A DNA stretch of 24,982 bases from NCBI GenBank assembly GCA_002353815.1, contig DEKK01000011.1, forward strand, positions 1 through 24,982, read 5' to 3'. The translations under genes were made by a program, and so were the position numbers. The notes beneath the pieces were generated by a model. The model was not told the origin of the DNA. It worked only from the letters and a program-made list of their open reading frames with translations, and did no database searches. This DNA is from Bifidobacteriaceae bacterium UBA2724. GTDB lineage: Bacteria; Actinomycetota; Actinomycetes; Actinomycetales; Bifidobacteriaceae. The first letter of the stretch is position 1; each line of letters opens with the position of its first letter. Below, piece after piece: positions 1 to 7,619 of the stretch.

Positions 1-273
1 TGCACCCTCGACGGCAGATACAGTGCCCCCCGAAATTCATCGCGAGTTCATATGCGTCGGGTCATCCTCCGCCGTGAAAAAATACGCTAAGAAATAGGCA
101 TTGCAACGCCTCGGAGCGCTTCGCAAGACGTCGATGCGCTCCAGTCCATGAGGTTCGCCGGAGATTGAGTCCTTCGTCCTCTGAGAATCGAACCAGGGTA
201 GTATGTTACAGATACCTTGTAATGTTGCATACGCGTTCCTGGCACGCGCAACCGGCGCGAAAAGAGAGAGTCC

Positions 274-696
274 ATGACAAGCAATTACTCCCAGTATCCT
301 CAGCAAACTCCGAATCAGCCGAACGCTGCGTATCAGCAGGGCTGCCAGCCGAACGACCCCTATCAGCAGGCCCACCAGGCGCCGCAGCAATCCAACGAGG
401 ACCCCGTCGACGTGGCCAAGGTGCAGAAAAACAATAAAATCTATACGATTTGCGGGTTCGCCCTTGCGCTGATGAGCATCCTGTCAGCCCTCGTTCGCGG
501 TCCCACCGACATGTTCTTCCCTCTGTTCATCGCCTTCTTGGGAACCTTTTGGTGCGGCAAGACCGTGATGGACAACGACAAGTTCAAGAAGATGGGGCTC
601 CCCCAGATGCCCAACGGCCTTGCCATCGCGGGAATCGTCCTGGGTGTCATCGGCATGCTCACCGTCTTGATACGCTTCATCGTCTTCATTGCCTGA
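274..696 (+). CDS. Small membrane protein with Gln/Pro-rich N-terminal tail (DUF4190-like)
   Basis: A 140-residue protein of unknown function. Residues 1-45 are hydrophilic and rich in Q, P, N and Y, as in disordered cytoplasmic tails. Three hydrophobic segments follow, at about 57-75, 79-98 and 114-139. The last contains GLAIAGIVLGVIGML, resembling the glycine-rich helix of DUF4190-type actinobacterial membrane proteins. A GAGAG-type ribosome site lies just before the ATG. The gene stands alone, with a long hairpin 24 bases after its stop and tRNA-Pro beyond. Its layout (Q/P/Y tail, then helices) resembles the protein at 16743-17456, though the two do not align convincingly by eye. No catalytic motif is visible. 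The coding call is firm and the family assignment tentative. Confidence 0.8.
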   Translation: MTSNYSQYPQQTPNQPNAAYQQGCQPNDPYQQAHQAPQQSNEDPVDVAKVQKNNKIYTICGFALALMSILSALVRGPTDMFFPLFIAFLGTFWCGKTVMDNDKFKKMGLPQMPNGLAIAGIVLGVIGMLTVLIRFIVFIA

Positions 697-720
697 GTCT
701 GGCATGCCGGCACGGCTTCC

Positions 721-762
721 GGTGGCGTGACCGTCCCCCTGGGCCAGCACGGGCACGCCACC
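721..762 (+). terminator. Long hairpin without U-tract after the membrane-protein gene
   Basis: GGTGGCGTG (721-729) pairs perfectly with CACGCCACC (754-762). After a 1x1 mismatch, CCGT (731-734) pairs with ACGG (749-752), giving 13 pairs. No run of T follows. The position 24 bases after the stop suggests a transcript end or a 3' stabilising stem. Confidence 0.5.
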
Positions 763-846
763 GCAGCAGTCTGCCACACCTGCCCAGAACCTTGGAAAAT
801 CAGCCCGCGACAAGCCTTGCGCAGGGCGTCACTACGACACTCCGAC

Positions 847-874
847 TTGCATTAACGCGGATTCCGTGTAATAT
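847..874 (+). promoter_or_regulatory. Promoter of tRNA-Pro
   Basis: A TTGCAT -35 box (847-852) and a TAATAT -10 box (869-874) are separated by 16 bases. The -10 ends 13 bases before the first base of the mature tRNA. Confidence 0.65.
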
Positions 875-887
875 CGGTTGAGGTTTA

Positions 888-964
<77 letters not shown>

Positions 965-967
965 CTT

Positions 968-1001
968 GGCTTCGAGGATTTTCCTCGAAGCCTTTTTCTT
1001 T
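968..1001 (+). terminator. Intrinsic terminator of tRNA-Pro
   Basis: GGCTTCGAGGA (968-978) and TCCTCGAAGCC (982-992) form a perfect 11-bp stem with a 3-base loop. TTTTTCTTT follows. Confidence 0.92.
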
Positions 1002-1078
1002 GCCTGGAATGCTGGTCAAGAACTACGTGCGCGCCGCCCGCCGCGGGAGGATTTCCTCGAAACCTTTTTCTTTGCCTG
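975..1078 (+). repeat. Two imperfect direct copies of the tRNA terminator segment
   Basis: The segment at 975-1006 recurs at 1048-1078 with one missing T and one G-to-A change. Both copies end in CCTTTTTCTTTGCCTG. The second copy lacks most of the left arm of the stem, so it can form only a short GAGG/CCTC hairpin. The copies are 73 bases apart and the flanking bases differ. Confidence 0.8.
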
Positions 1079-1202
1079 TCAAAGTCCTCGACACGTTTCT
1101 CGGCCAGATGCGCCTGTGCCAGTCCTCCGCACACATACGCGTCGCCGGGCACCGCCGTCTGGCGGCGCCTGGTGCTTCACCCGGTAATCTCCGCCACCAG
1201 CA

Positions 1203-3362
1203 TCATCGCCGGGAGTTGCCCGTTTCGTCGTCGGAGATGCGGCGACGCACACGTCGGCGTCGGGTCGTTGCATGCCGGACGGAGACACGGGACGCGTCCT
1301 CTCCGGTGGAGCGATCCGCGGGCGCGGCTTGCGCAGCGCTGCCAGACACGGCTTCCACAGCGCCAGACGCGGCGTCCGCACCCGGCTGGGTCGCGGATGC
1401 CTCGTGCAACTTCCGAGCGTTGCGCGGACGATGCCGGGCATGGCGCTGCGGAAGAGCCAACAGCATCCAGGCGCCATATGCATGGCGGGCCCGGGACGCG
1501 ACATCGTTGGCACCCTCCCCATTCTCCGTGCCATCGGCACACAGGGCATCATCAGCGCACAAGGCCTTGAGCTTCTTGGCCTCAGTCAAAGGCAGGTCGT
1601 GGATATGCGGATACAGCGCCTTCCACGCCGCCTGGGACCGCTGCAGGTCATCGGCGTCCCACGGATCGTCCGTCGCCAGGGAATCCATGATCTGCGACGC
1701 GGCCGGCAGAACCACGCACTTGCGCTTCACCGCGACAGAATGCCGATGGCGCCCCGAACCTTGCCGCGAATACCGTACTTCGTTGAAACGCACGAAGGAC
1801 CGCGACAGCGCATGCAACGCATTGAGCTGCTTGAGCAGCCGAGGGCAGCTGCACGCCGAATCGCAATACAGATCGGCCTTGAGAAGAATCCTCTTGTCGA
1901 ACTCATCCACCGCTGACACGGCCGCATTGAGCATGCCGGCGCTGCGCACGAAATTCGTATAGGCCAGCATCATGCATCCGACGTAGAAGACGGCACAATC
2001 GCTGTCGAACATCTCCATGGCATCGTCCCGCGCATCTGCGCGCGGCACGGCGGCACGCACCTCCTCTGCGTCGCCGTGACCCTTGGCGGCACGACATATC
2101 GATTCGATGTCGTCGACGGGCTGCATCATCATGCCCGACAGCATCAGATGCAACGGGTGCAGAAGCCATTCGTCGATCGTGCCCATGCAGTCGTTCGACC
2201 CGAGCGGGTTCGGCACGAGCAAAGGATTGTGGTGGGCCGCCGCATTGCGCAGAATACGCACCGCATCCAACACCTTCACGAAGTGGTCCGTGAAATGCCC
2301 GACCCTGACAAGGTTGCGATACACCTTGATCAGATCCGCGAACGAGGCCATCTCCCATCGCTGCCATATCGCCACGGCACCCGAATCTTCGTCCTGGCTA
2401 TCGAACCATTGCGTGAATGGACTCAGCCCCCGCTTCTTCCACAAGTCCCGGCTCCGCGTTTCCTCCATGGCGTCGGCCCAGTCTCCGCCGCGGTTGGGAC
2501 TGGAGCCGCTGGCCACGCACAGGAATCTCATGAACAAAAAGTAGTATCGCACACGCATGGCGTATTCGATGCCGGCCGACAGATCCTCCACCGTGCGCCG
2601 CAGGGCGTAATCGATATTCGAAATATCCACCAACGTGCCAAAATCGCAATGCCGCCGCCCCTCATCGGTGTCAAGCTTGTCGAAATTCTGAATGAACGGC
2701 AGAATCCGGTAATAATACGTGTTGTGTTCCATGAAGTCGCGCGCGTCATGGAGCGACACGCGGTCGAAAGACACCCCGAGCTCGAGAAGGTGCGCGCACT
2801 GCGCTCTCAACGATTCAATCGGGCGACGGAACAGATCCTTGATGTCTGCGTCCATCGTCCTCGTGGCATCGTCCGTGGCACATTGCGCAGGATGGTTTTT
2901 CTTCGGCGCACTTCGTCGGGAAGCCTTTCTCTTCGCAGCACCCTTTCCGCCTCTCCTGGAGCGAGACCTCACGCCGCCGTCCGCAGTGGTCTTCGCATCC
3001 GCCCCCGAAACGGCCCCGGCGCCGCTGGCCCCGGCGCTTTTCTTTCCCATGCCGGGACCCGCGGGGGTTTCCTCCGACACCGCCGATGCACGGGGTGTCC
3101 CTTCGTCCGTGGCGGATTCATCGCGATGCCGCGGCATCCCGGAGGACGGCTCACATGCCCTGTCGTCACCTCGATGGCTGATGTATTTCAGCGAAGGCGG
3201 CTCTTCCCCGTAGTCGCGGGGGATGCTCTCGAAAAGGATTTTCGCCATTTGCTGCTCCAGAACGCTGGACCGCGGGCTCCCCCATGACTTGTCAGGCTGG
3301 GAGCCGTCATCGGGATTCTCACCGCCAGTGTCAGATCCAGCTGCCTGCGTCAACCGCGCCAT
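1203..3362 (-). CDS. Long Abi_2/HEPN-family protein (abortive-infection type)
   Basis: A 719-residue protein. ATG at 3362 was chosen because GAGGAAAGGGA precedes it; an in-frame ATG at 3563 lacks a site. Residues 1-170 are polar and low in complexity, with a K/R-rich patch at 132-156. Residues 180-415 resemble the Abi_2 (AbiD/AbiF) family: NTYYYRILPFI (214-224), DISNIDYALRRTVEDLSAGIEYAMRVR (246-272, split by eye), WEMASFADLIKVYRNL (336-351) and LRNAAAHHNPLL (371-382). The last contains R372-x4-H377, the RNase motif of HEPN proteins. A second helical region (445-535) has a CDSACSC cluster (500-506), and the tail holds RRRRVRRR (701-708). The usual family length is, from memory, about 300 residues, so both flanks are extra. 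Cleavage of host or phage RNA during infection is inferred from the family. It converges on tRNA-Pro. Confidence 0.8.
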   Translation of the reverse strand: MARLTQAAGSDTGGENPDDGSQPDKSWGSPRSSVLEQQMAKILFESIPRDYGEEPPSLKYISHRGDDRACEPSSGMPRHRDESATDEGTPRASAVSEETPAGPGMGKKSAGASGAGAVSGADAKTTADGGVRSRSRRGGKGAAKRKASRRSAPKKNHPAQCATDDATRTMDADIKDLFRRPIESLRAQCAHLLELGVSFDRVSLHDARDFMEHNTYYYRILPFIQNFDKLDTDEGRRHCDFGTLVDISNIDYALRRTVEDLSAGIEYAMRVRYYFLFMRFLCVASGSSPNRGGDWADAMEETRSRDLWKKRGLSPFTQWFDSQDEDSGAVAIWQRWEMASFADLIKVYRNLVRVGHFTDHFVKVLDAVRILRNAAAHHNPLLVPNPLGSNDCMGTIDEWLLHPLHLMLSGMMMQPVDDIESICRAAKGHGDAEEVRAAVPRADARDDAMEMFDSDCAVFYVGCMMLAYTNFVRSAGMLNAAVSAVDEFDKRILLKADLYCDSACSCPRLLKQLNALHALSRSFVRFNEVRYSRQGSGRHRHSVAVKRKCVVLPAASQIMDSLATDDPWDADDLQRSQAAWKALYPHIHDLPLTEAKKLKALCADDALCADGTENGEGANDVASRARHAYGAWMLLALPQRHARHRPRNARKLHEASATQPGADAASGAVEAVSGSAAQAAPADRSTGEDASRVSVRHATTRRRRVRRRISDDETGNSRR

Positions 3363-3417
3363 GTCCGTCCCTTTCCTCGACCGAAGGCGCACCGTCGCGC
3401 CATCACACGAAATAAGC

Positions 3418-3439
3418 GGCGGATGCCCCAGCATCCGCC
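3418..3439 (-). promoter_or_regulatory. Leader hairpin upstream of the Abi-like gene
   Basis: A perfect 9-bp stem (GGCGGATGC at 3418-3426, GCATCCGCC at 3431-3439) with a CCCA loop. It lies 55-77 bases before the ATG. A TATATA at 3472-3477 could be the -10 box, which would put the stem in the 5' untranslated region. No convincing -35 box was seen. Confidence 0.4.
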
Positions 3440-3636
3440 TGGCAGCCGCTCCCGAGCAGCCAAGGCACCCGTATATATCCAGATGCCCCGCTCGACGCCC
3501 GGTGTCTAGCCGCACCCCTAGGGCAGAGCCCTTAATAACGCTCAGGGCGGCTTCATTGTACAACGCGCGGGAAAGCCGCGCATGGCGGGCATCCTAAGGC
3601 ACGCTCGCCCCAGAGCGCCGAATCTCGTGCGAAACT

Positions 3637-3677
3637 CACAACACGCTGCGAACATTTCCGCGCTATGTTGTGTTGTG
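3637..3677. repeat. Inverted repeat CACAACAC ... GTGTTGTG
   Basis: CACAACAC (3637-3644) and GTGTTGTG (3670-3677) are exact inverted copies. Inside them AACAT (3651-3655) and ATGTT (3665-3669) also pair, leaving a 9-base loop and a 6-base bulge. It could be an operator for a dimeric regulator or an RNA stem. It lies 118 bases before the permease start. Confidence 0.5.
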
Positions 3678-3795
3678 TCCAACCGGGAGAGCGTACCGTC
3701 GAAACCCATCCGCCATGGGGCATCTGCGGGGTTCATCACCATACGTAGGGAGTTCGGCGTCGGATCTTTCGCGCCACGAGAGCAGAGGAGAACGC

Positions 3796-4794
3796 ATGGA
3801 CGCACTAGTCACGCCGATTTCGTTCCTGCTCATCATCATCGTCGGGTATCTGTTCAAACGCGCCGGCCGGTTCAAGGACCGCGACTACCGCATCGTGCAG
3901 CGCATCGTGTTCGGGATCACCATCCCCTGCGTCATCATCAACAGCTTCGTGGGAAGCGAACACGACGCCAGCCTGCTGTGGATCACGCTGTTTTCGTTCG
4001 CCTGCAGCTTCATTCCGCTGATCATCATGTATGCCGTCACCTGGCGCAAGCCCGTCGAGGAACGCGCCTTCGAGATGCTCAACGTGACGGGTTTCAACAC
4101 CGGCAACTTCTGCCTGCCCGTCGTCCAGTCGTACTACGGGCCGGGCGCGGTAATCGTCGCGGTGATGTTCGACATCGGCAACTCCGCCACGATTTCGAGT
4201 TTCATGAACGTGTTCACCACAAGCACCCTGCATATCTCGCCCGACAGGCCGCTGAGCGAACAGGCGCATGAGAAAGGCATGACGACGCTCCCCTACACGC
4301 CGCCCACCGACGCCCACGCGCGACGCCTCGAGCACCGCGCGAAGCTGCGCCGCGCCCTGAAAAGCCTGTTCTCATCCGTGCCGTTCGACATCTACATCGT
4401 CATGATCGTGCTCATGCTCATGCACATCGAGCTGCCGCAATGGCTGGCGGACATCTGCGCCCCGGGGGCGAACGCCAACGGCTTCTGCTCCATGCTCATG
4501 GTGGGCATGCTCATGGAGCTGCCCACCTGCTGGGACGAAGTGAAAACCGTGAGCCGCGTGATCGGATGGCGTCTCGTGCTCGAAGCGATCTGCGTCGCGG
4601 CGGCATGGTTCCTGCTGCCATTCGACGTGCAGACGCGCAAGATCGTGATGATGATGTGCCTGTCGCCCTGCACGGTGTTCGGCACGCTGTTCACCGACCG
4701 TGTGCTGGGCAATGCGCGGCTGGCGGGATTCACGCTGTCGGTGACGGCGATCATCTCGCTCACCTGCATCAGCCTGGTGTACGCGCTGGTCTAG
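3796..4794 (+). CDS. AEC-family (auxin efflux carrier-like) permease
   Basis: A 332-residue membrane protein; AGAGGAG before ATG 3796 sets the start. It has about ten hydrophobic segments in two halves, split by a long hydrophilic loop at about 146-193. TGFNTGNFCLPVV (98-110) matches the conserved N-G-x-x-G-x-P region of AEC carriers. Each half of this family carries five helices around such a broken-helix motif. Bacterial members export or import organic acids or related small anions, but the substrate cannot be read from sequence. The stop codon TAG shares the palindrome CTAG with the stop of convergent rdgB, so no space exists for a terminator between them. The family call is confident and the substrate unknown. 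Confidence 0.85.
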   Translation: MDALVTPISFLLIIIVGYLFKRAGRFKDRDYRIVQRIVFGITIPCVIINSFVGSEHDASLLWITLFSFACSFIPLIIMYAVTWRKPVEERAFEMLNVTGFNTGNFCLPVVQSYYGPGAVIVAVMFDIGNSATISSFMNVFTTSTLHISPDRPLSEQAHEKGMTTLPYTPPTDAHARRLEHRAKLRRALKSLFSSVPFDIYIVMIVLMLMHIELPQWLADICAPGANANGFCSMLMVGMLMELPTCWDEVKTVSRVIGWRLVLEAICVAAAWFLLPFDVQTRKIVMMMCLSPCTVFGTLFTDRVLGNARLAGFTLSVTAIISLTCISLVYALV

Positions 4795-5525
4795 CCCAGC
4801 AGCTCCTCGATGGCGGGGACGATGGCGCGGATGGCCTTGCCACGATGCGAGATCGCGTTCTTCTCCTGCGGCGTCATATCCGCGGAGGTCAGCGGTTCGA
4901 CGAGGCCCCGGGCGCGGTCGGGCTGGTCGTCGGGAACGAATAGCGGATCGTAGCCGAAGCCGTTCGTGCCATGCGCCTCATGCAGCAGGCGGCCGGGCAT
5001 CTCACCTCGCACGGTGCGCTCGACGAGCGAGCCGTCGACGGCGGGCACAACAAGCGCCATGGCGCACACGAAGCGCGCCGTGCGCTTGCCGTCGGGGATG
5101 TCGGCCATCTGCGCGAGCAGCAGCGCGTTATTCGCCGCGTCGTCGCCGTGGCGTCCGGCCCAGCGCGCCGAGAGGATGCCCGGCGCATTGCCCATGACGT
5201 CCACGATGAGCCCGGAGTCGTCCGCGAGCGCGGCGCATCCGGTGCGGCGGGCCACGTCGCGGGCCTTGATGAGCGCGTTCTCTTCGAATGTCACGCCGTC
5301 TTCGACGGGGTCGGGCAGGCCCAGGGATCCGGCGGTGACGATATCGATGCGCGCGGCGTCGTCACCGAGGGATTCGTCGAGGACCCTGCGGATCTCGACG
5401 AGCTTGCCCTCGTTATGGGTGGCGACGATAAGGCGCGTGCGGGCGGCGGGCGGCGAGGAAGCGGCGGGGGCGGCGGTATTGGTCGGCATGGCGTCAGGCG
5501 TGGTGTCAGGCGTGGTGTCAGTCAT
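4791..5525 (-). CDS. rdgB: XTP/dITP diphosphatase (RdgB/HAM1 family)
   Basis: A 244-residue house-cleaning enzyme. It hydrolyses dITP, ITP and XTP to monophosphates and pyrophosphate, keeping deaminated purines out of nucleic acids. The family motifs are present: IVATHNEGKLVEI (33-45), FEENALIKA (80-88), ADDSGLIVD (101-109) with the acidic metal-binding pair, APGILSARWAG (114-124), GFGYDPLF, and SHRGKAIRA near the C-terminus. The first 30 residues are an extra T/P/A/S-rich extension. ATG 5525 overlaps the end of rph by 8 bases (ATGACTGA), the usual sign of translational coupling. An alternative ATG at residue 13 (5489) would leave a shorter tail. rph-rdgB pairing is common in actinobacteria. 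Confidence 0.93.
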   Translation of the reverse strand: MTDTTPDTTPDAMPTNTAAPAASSPPAARTRLIVATHNEGKLVEIRRVLDESLGDDAARIDIVTAGSLGLPDPVEDGVTFEENALIKARDVARRTGCAALADDSGLIVDVMGNAPGILSARWAGRHGDDAANNALLLAQMADIPDGKRTARFVCAMALVVPAVDGSLVERTVRGEMPGRLLHEAHGTNGFGYDPLFVPDDQPDRARGLVEPLTSADMTPQEKNAISHRGKAIRAIVPAIEELLG

Positions 5526-5526
5526 G
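5491..5526 (-). repeat. Three 12-bp tandem repeats at the rph/rdgB junction
   Basis: Units at 5491-5502, 5503-5514 and 5515-5526 follow the pattern GYGTCAGKCRTG. Read on the minus strand they give the T-P-D-T repeats at the RdgB N-terminus. They also contain the rph stop and the rdgB start. Confidence 0.8.
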
Positions 5527-6273
5527 GGCGAGCGCCTCCTTCTGGATGGCCTGGAGTTCGCGATTCCCCTTCTCGGCGAGGTCGAGAAGCGTGTTGAGCT
5601 CGGCGCGGGTGTAGGGCTTGCCCTCGGCGGTGCCCTGCACCTCGATGAAGGCCCCGGAGCCGGTCATGGCGACGTTCATGTCGGTCATGGCGCGGGAATC
5701 CTCCACGTACGGCAGGTCGAGCATGGGCGTGCCGTTGATGATGCCCACCGAGATGGCGGAGACCTGGTCCTTCATCACCTTCTGGGCGCTTTTGACCAAC
5801 CTGTGGTTCTCCGCCCATGTCAGCGCATCCATGAGCGCCACCCATGCGCCGGTGATGGACGCCGTGCGCGTGCCGCCATCGGCCTGCAGCACGTCGCAGT
5901 CGATCTGGATCTGGTTCTCGCCCAGCGCCTTCATGTCCACGACGCCGCGCAGGCAGCGGCCGATGAGCCTGCTGATCTCATGCGTACGGCCGCCGATCTT
6001 GCCCTTGACGGATTCGCGATCGGTGCGTTCCTTCGTGGCACGGGGAAGCATCGCGTATTCTGCGGTCACCCAGCCGAGCCCGGTGTCGCGGCGCCAGCGC
6101 GGCACGCCTTCAGTGAACGTCGCCGTGCACATGACGCGCGTGTTGCCGCACTGGATGAGAACGGACCCCTCGGGCGCATCGGTCCAGTGCCGCTGAATCG
6201 TCACCGGACGGATCTCGTCCACGGCGCGCCCGTCCGCGCGCGTGATGCCGTTGCCACCATTCATCTGAGCCAT
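5518..6273 (-). CDS. rph: Ribonuclease PH
   Basis: A 251-residue phosphorolytic 3' exoribonuclease that trims tRNA 3' ends with phosphate as cosubstrate. Recognisable blocks are RADGRAVDEIRPV (12-24), GNTRVMCTAT (43-52), WVTAEYAMLPRATKER (68-83), GGRTHEISRLIGRCLRGVVD (94-113) and DCDVLQADGGTRTASITGA (125-143), which carries the phosphate/metal-site residues. The length is normal for the family. Of three nearby in-frame ATGs I chose 6273 (MAQMN), because AGGAGG ends 4 bases before it; the ATG at 6276 is too close. A 6-bp hairpin (ACCGTG/CACGGT, 6291-6306) lies just before the ribosome site. The gene is divergent from the Pr6Pr protein and overlaps rdgB. Confidence 0.95.
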   Translation of the reverse strand: MAQMNGGNGITRADGRAVDEIRPVTIQRHWTDAPEGSVLIQCGNTRVMCTATFTEGVPRWRRDTGLGWVTAEYAMLPRATKERTDRESVKGKIGGRTHEISRLIGRCLRGVVDMKALGENQIQIDCDVLQADGGTRTASITGAWVALMDALTWAENHRLVKSAQKVMKDQVSAISVGIINGTPMLDLPYVEDSRAMTDMNVAMTGSGAFIEVQGTAEGKPYTRAELNTLLDLAEKGNRELQAIQKEALAHD

Positions 6274-6456
6274 CATGCCTCCTGTAGCGAACCGTGAGCC
6301 CACGGTCCGACGTATCGATGTTTCTGCCCTCCATCGTAAATTCCCGCCCCTACACTTCGCGCAGCGCCCTCGCCCGCAGTGCCCCCGGCAGCGTCTCGTA
6401 CGGCATCTCCGCAGTGCCCCGCGCAGCGCCCTGAGCGGCGCCTTCGCAGTGTGGCT

Positions 6457-6488
6457 GCGCCGCATTCTGCGCCGCATTCTGCGCCGCG
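6457..6488. repeat. 12-bp tandem repeat, two and two-thirds copies
   Basis: GCGCCGCATTCT occurs at 6457-6468 and 6469-6480, followed by a partial copy GCGCCGCG at 6481-6488. It sits in the intergenic region between divergent rph and the Pr6Pr gene. Confidence 0.85.
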
Positions 6489-6544
6489 GAAATTGTAGAA
6501 GCCGACAAAAACGCCTCCGAAGGCACGGACTACGATGCCTCAAC

Positions 6545-7291
6545 ATGAGATATTTCGTCGGAATTTTCAGATTCGTCATCGCGTTCTTCTGCCTGGCCGG
6601 CACGTCGGAGACATGGACGTTCGCCAAGCCCGCGAATTTCGTCTATTTCACCCATCAGACGAACATCCTGCTCGGCATCGTCATGATCTGGGCGGGCATT
6701 TCTTCCCTTCTAGGCAAGAAGCAGCCGCCGGCATGGCTCAAGGGCATGCTCACGCTCAACATCCTCATCACCGGCATCGTCGCCGCCGTGATCCTGCCGC
6801 CGACCGACCCGAGCGACTACGTGTTCCTGCCGTTCCTGCCCGGCATCCCGCTGGTGCGCATGGTGCATGTGATCGCGCCGATCCTGGTGTCCATCGACTT
6901 CCTGCTTTTCGACGAACACAGGCGCTTCCCGTGGAAGTACGCGCTGGACTGGCTCATCTACTTCCCCATCTATCTGGCGTTCGTGCTCATCCGCGCCCAG
7001 ATCTGGCCTCATTCCGGCCCCGAAAAGGGCGGCAACCCGTATCCGTACGACTTCGTGAACCTCAAGGAGATCGGCTGGTCGGGCATGTGCAAGAACATCG
7101 TGATCTACATGCTGGCGTTCTTCGTCGCCGGGCTGCTCCTGTGCCTCATCGACCGCCTGCTGCCTCGCCGCACCCCGCTCACCGGCTGCCTGCCCGGGAC
7201 GAGCGGTCCGCGCGGCACGCTCCGCGACGGCTCGGCGCCCTATGAACCCGGGGAGCTGCAGGAAGGCGAGCACGCCAGCCTGACGCAATGA
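6545..7291 (+). CDS. Pr6Pr-family integral membrane protein
   Basis: A 248-residue membrane protein with about six hydrophobic segments: 4-20, 38-56, 65-83, 102-121, 133-150 and 184-206. NFVYFTHQTNILLG (31-44) and MVHVIAPILVSIDFLLFDEHR (split around residues 109-129) match the conserved F-x-Y-F-T-x-Q-S/T-N and H-x3-P-x6-D patterns of the Pr6Pr/FAR-17a-like group, whose bacterial function is unknown. The last 45 residues are a polar G/P/R-rich tail. No good ribosome site precedes ATG 6545, but TACGAT (6531-6536) lies 8 bases before it, compatible with a leaderless or near-leaderless transcript. The frame stays open upstream, so the start is less sure than the gene. Confidence 0.83.
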   Translation: MRYFVGIFRFVIAFFCLAGTSETWTFAKPANFVYFTHQTNILLGIVMIWAGISSLLGKKQPPAWLKGMLTLNILITGIVAAVILPPTDPSDYVFLPFLPGIPLVRMVHVIAPILVSIDFLLFDEHRRFPWKYALDWLIYFPIYLAFVLIRAQIWPHSGPEKGGNPYPYDFVNLKEIGWSGMCKNIVIYMLAFFVAGLLLCLIDRLLPRRTPLTGCLPGTSGPRGTLRDGSAPYEPGELQEGEHASLTQ

Positions 7292-7320
7292 CCCTGGGGA
7301 GACATGACTTTGGCTGATGC

Positions 7321-7356
7321 AATAGCCTTGGCCGTTTCAATAGCCTTGGCCGTTTT
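7321..7356. repeat. 18-bp tandem duplication
   Basis: AATAGCCTTGGCCGTTTC (7321-7338) is followed directly by a second copy ending in TTTT (7339-7356), 17 of 18 identical. It lies 30 bases after the Pr6Pr stop. Confidence 0.9.
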
Positions 7357-7591
7357 ATGAAACGCAGCCGCATTGCTTTTTGGAGGTACGGCGGCGCGGC
7401 TGTCATGCAGACAACCATGCGGCACGGCACCCACGCGGCGCGGCGCCTATGCGAGACTCAGGACTGCCGTGCCGGGACTGCGGCACCCACGACGCGGGGA
7501 ACAGAATCGGCATGGCGTGCTCGAGCTCCGCGCGCGCCGCTGCCCGCGCACGCCGCTGCCCGCCACGCAATCCGCACCTGTGCGCAAACCG

Positions 7592-7619
7592 TTGAAATAC
7601 GCCCAAAACGCCATACAAT
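7592..7619 (+). promoter_or_regulatory. Probable pncB promoter
   Basis: TTGAAA (7592-7597) and TACAAT (7614-7619) are separated by 16 bases, a near-consensus vegetative promoter. It implies a 5' untranslated region of about 90 bases before the pncB ATG. Confidence 0.6.

Larger units (their letters stand above)
3363..3795. other. Intergenic region between divergent Abi-like and AEC permease genes
   Basis: 433 bases with no gene I can support. It holds the leader hairpin of the Abi-like gene (3418-3439), a TATATA box (3472-3477), a small AGGGC/GCCCT hairpin (3520-3532) and an inverted repeat (3637-3677) described separately. The divergent layout means both promoters must lie here. Confidence 0.6.

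Noticed and set aside
2076..3287. A 403-codon plus-strand frame opposite the Abi-like gene
   Set aside because: It is an antisense shadow of a high-GC gene, with no start signals or recognisable motifs.
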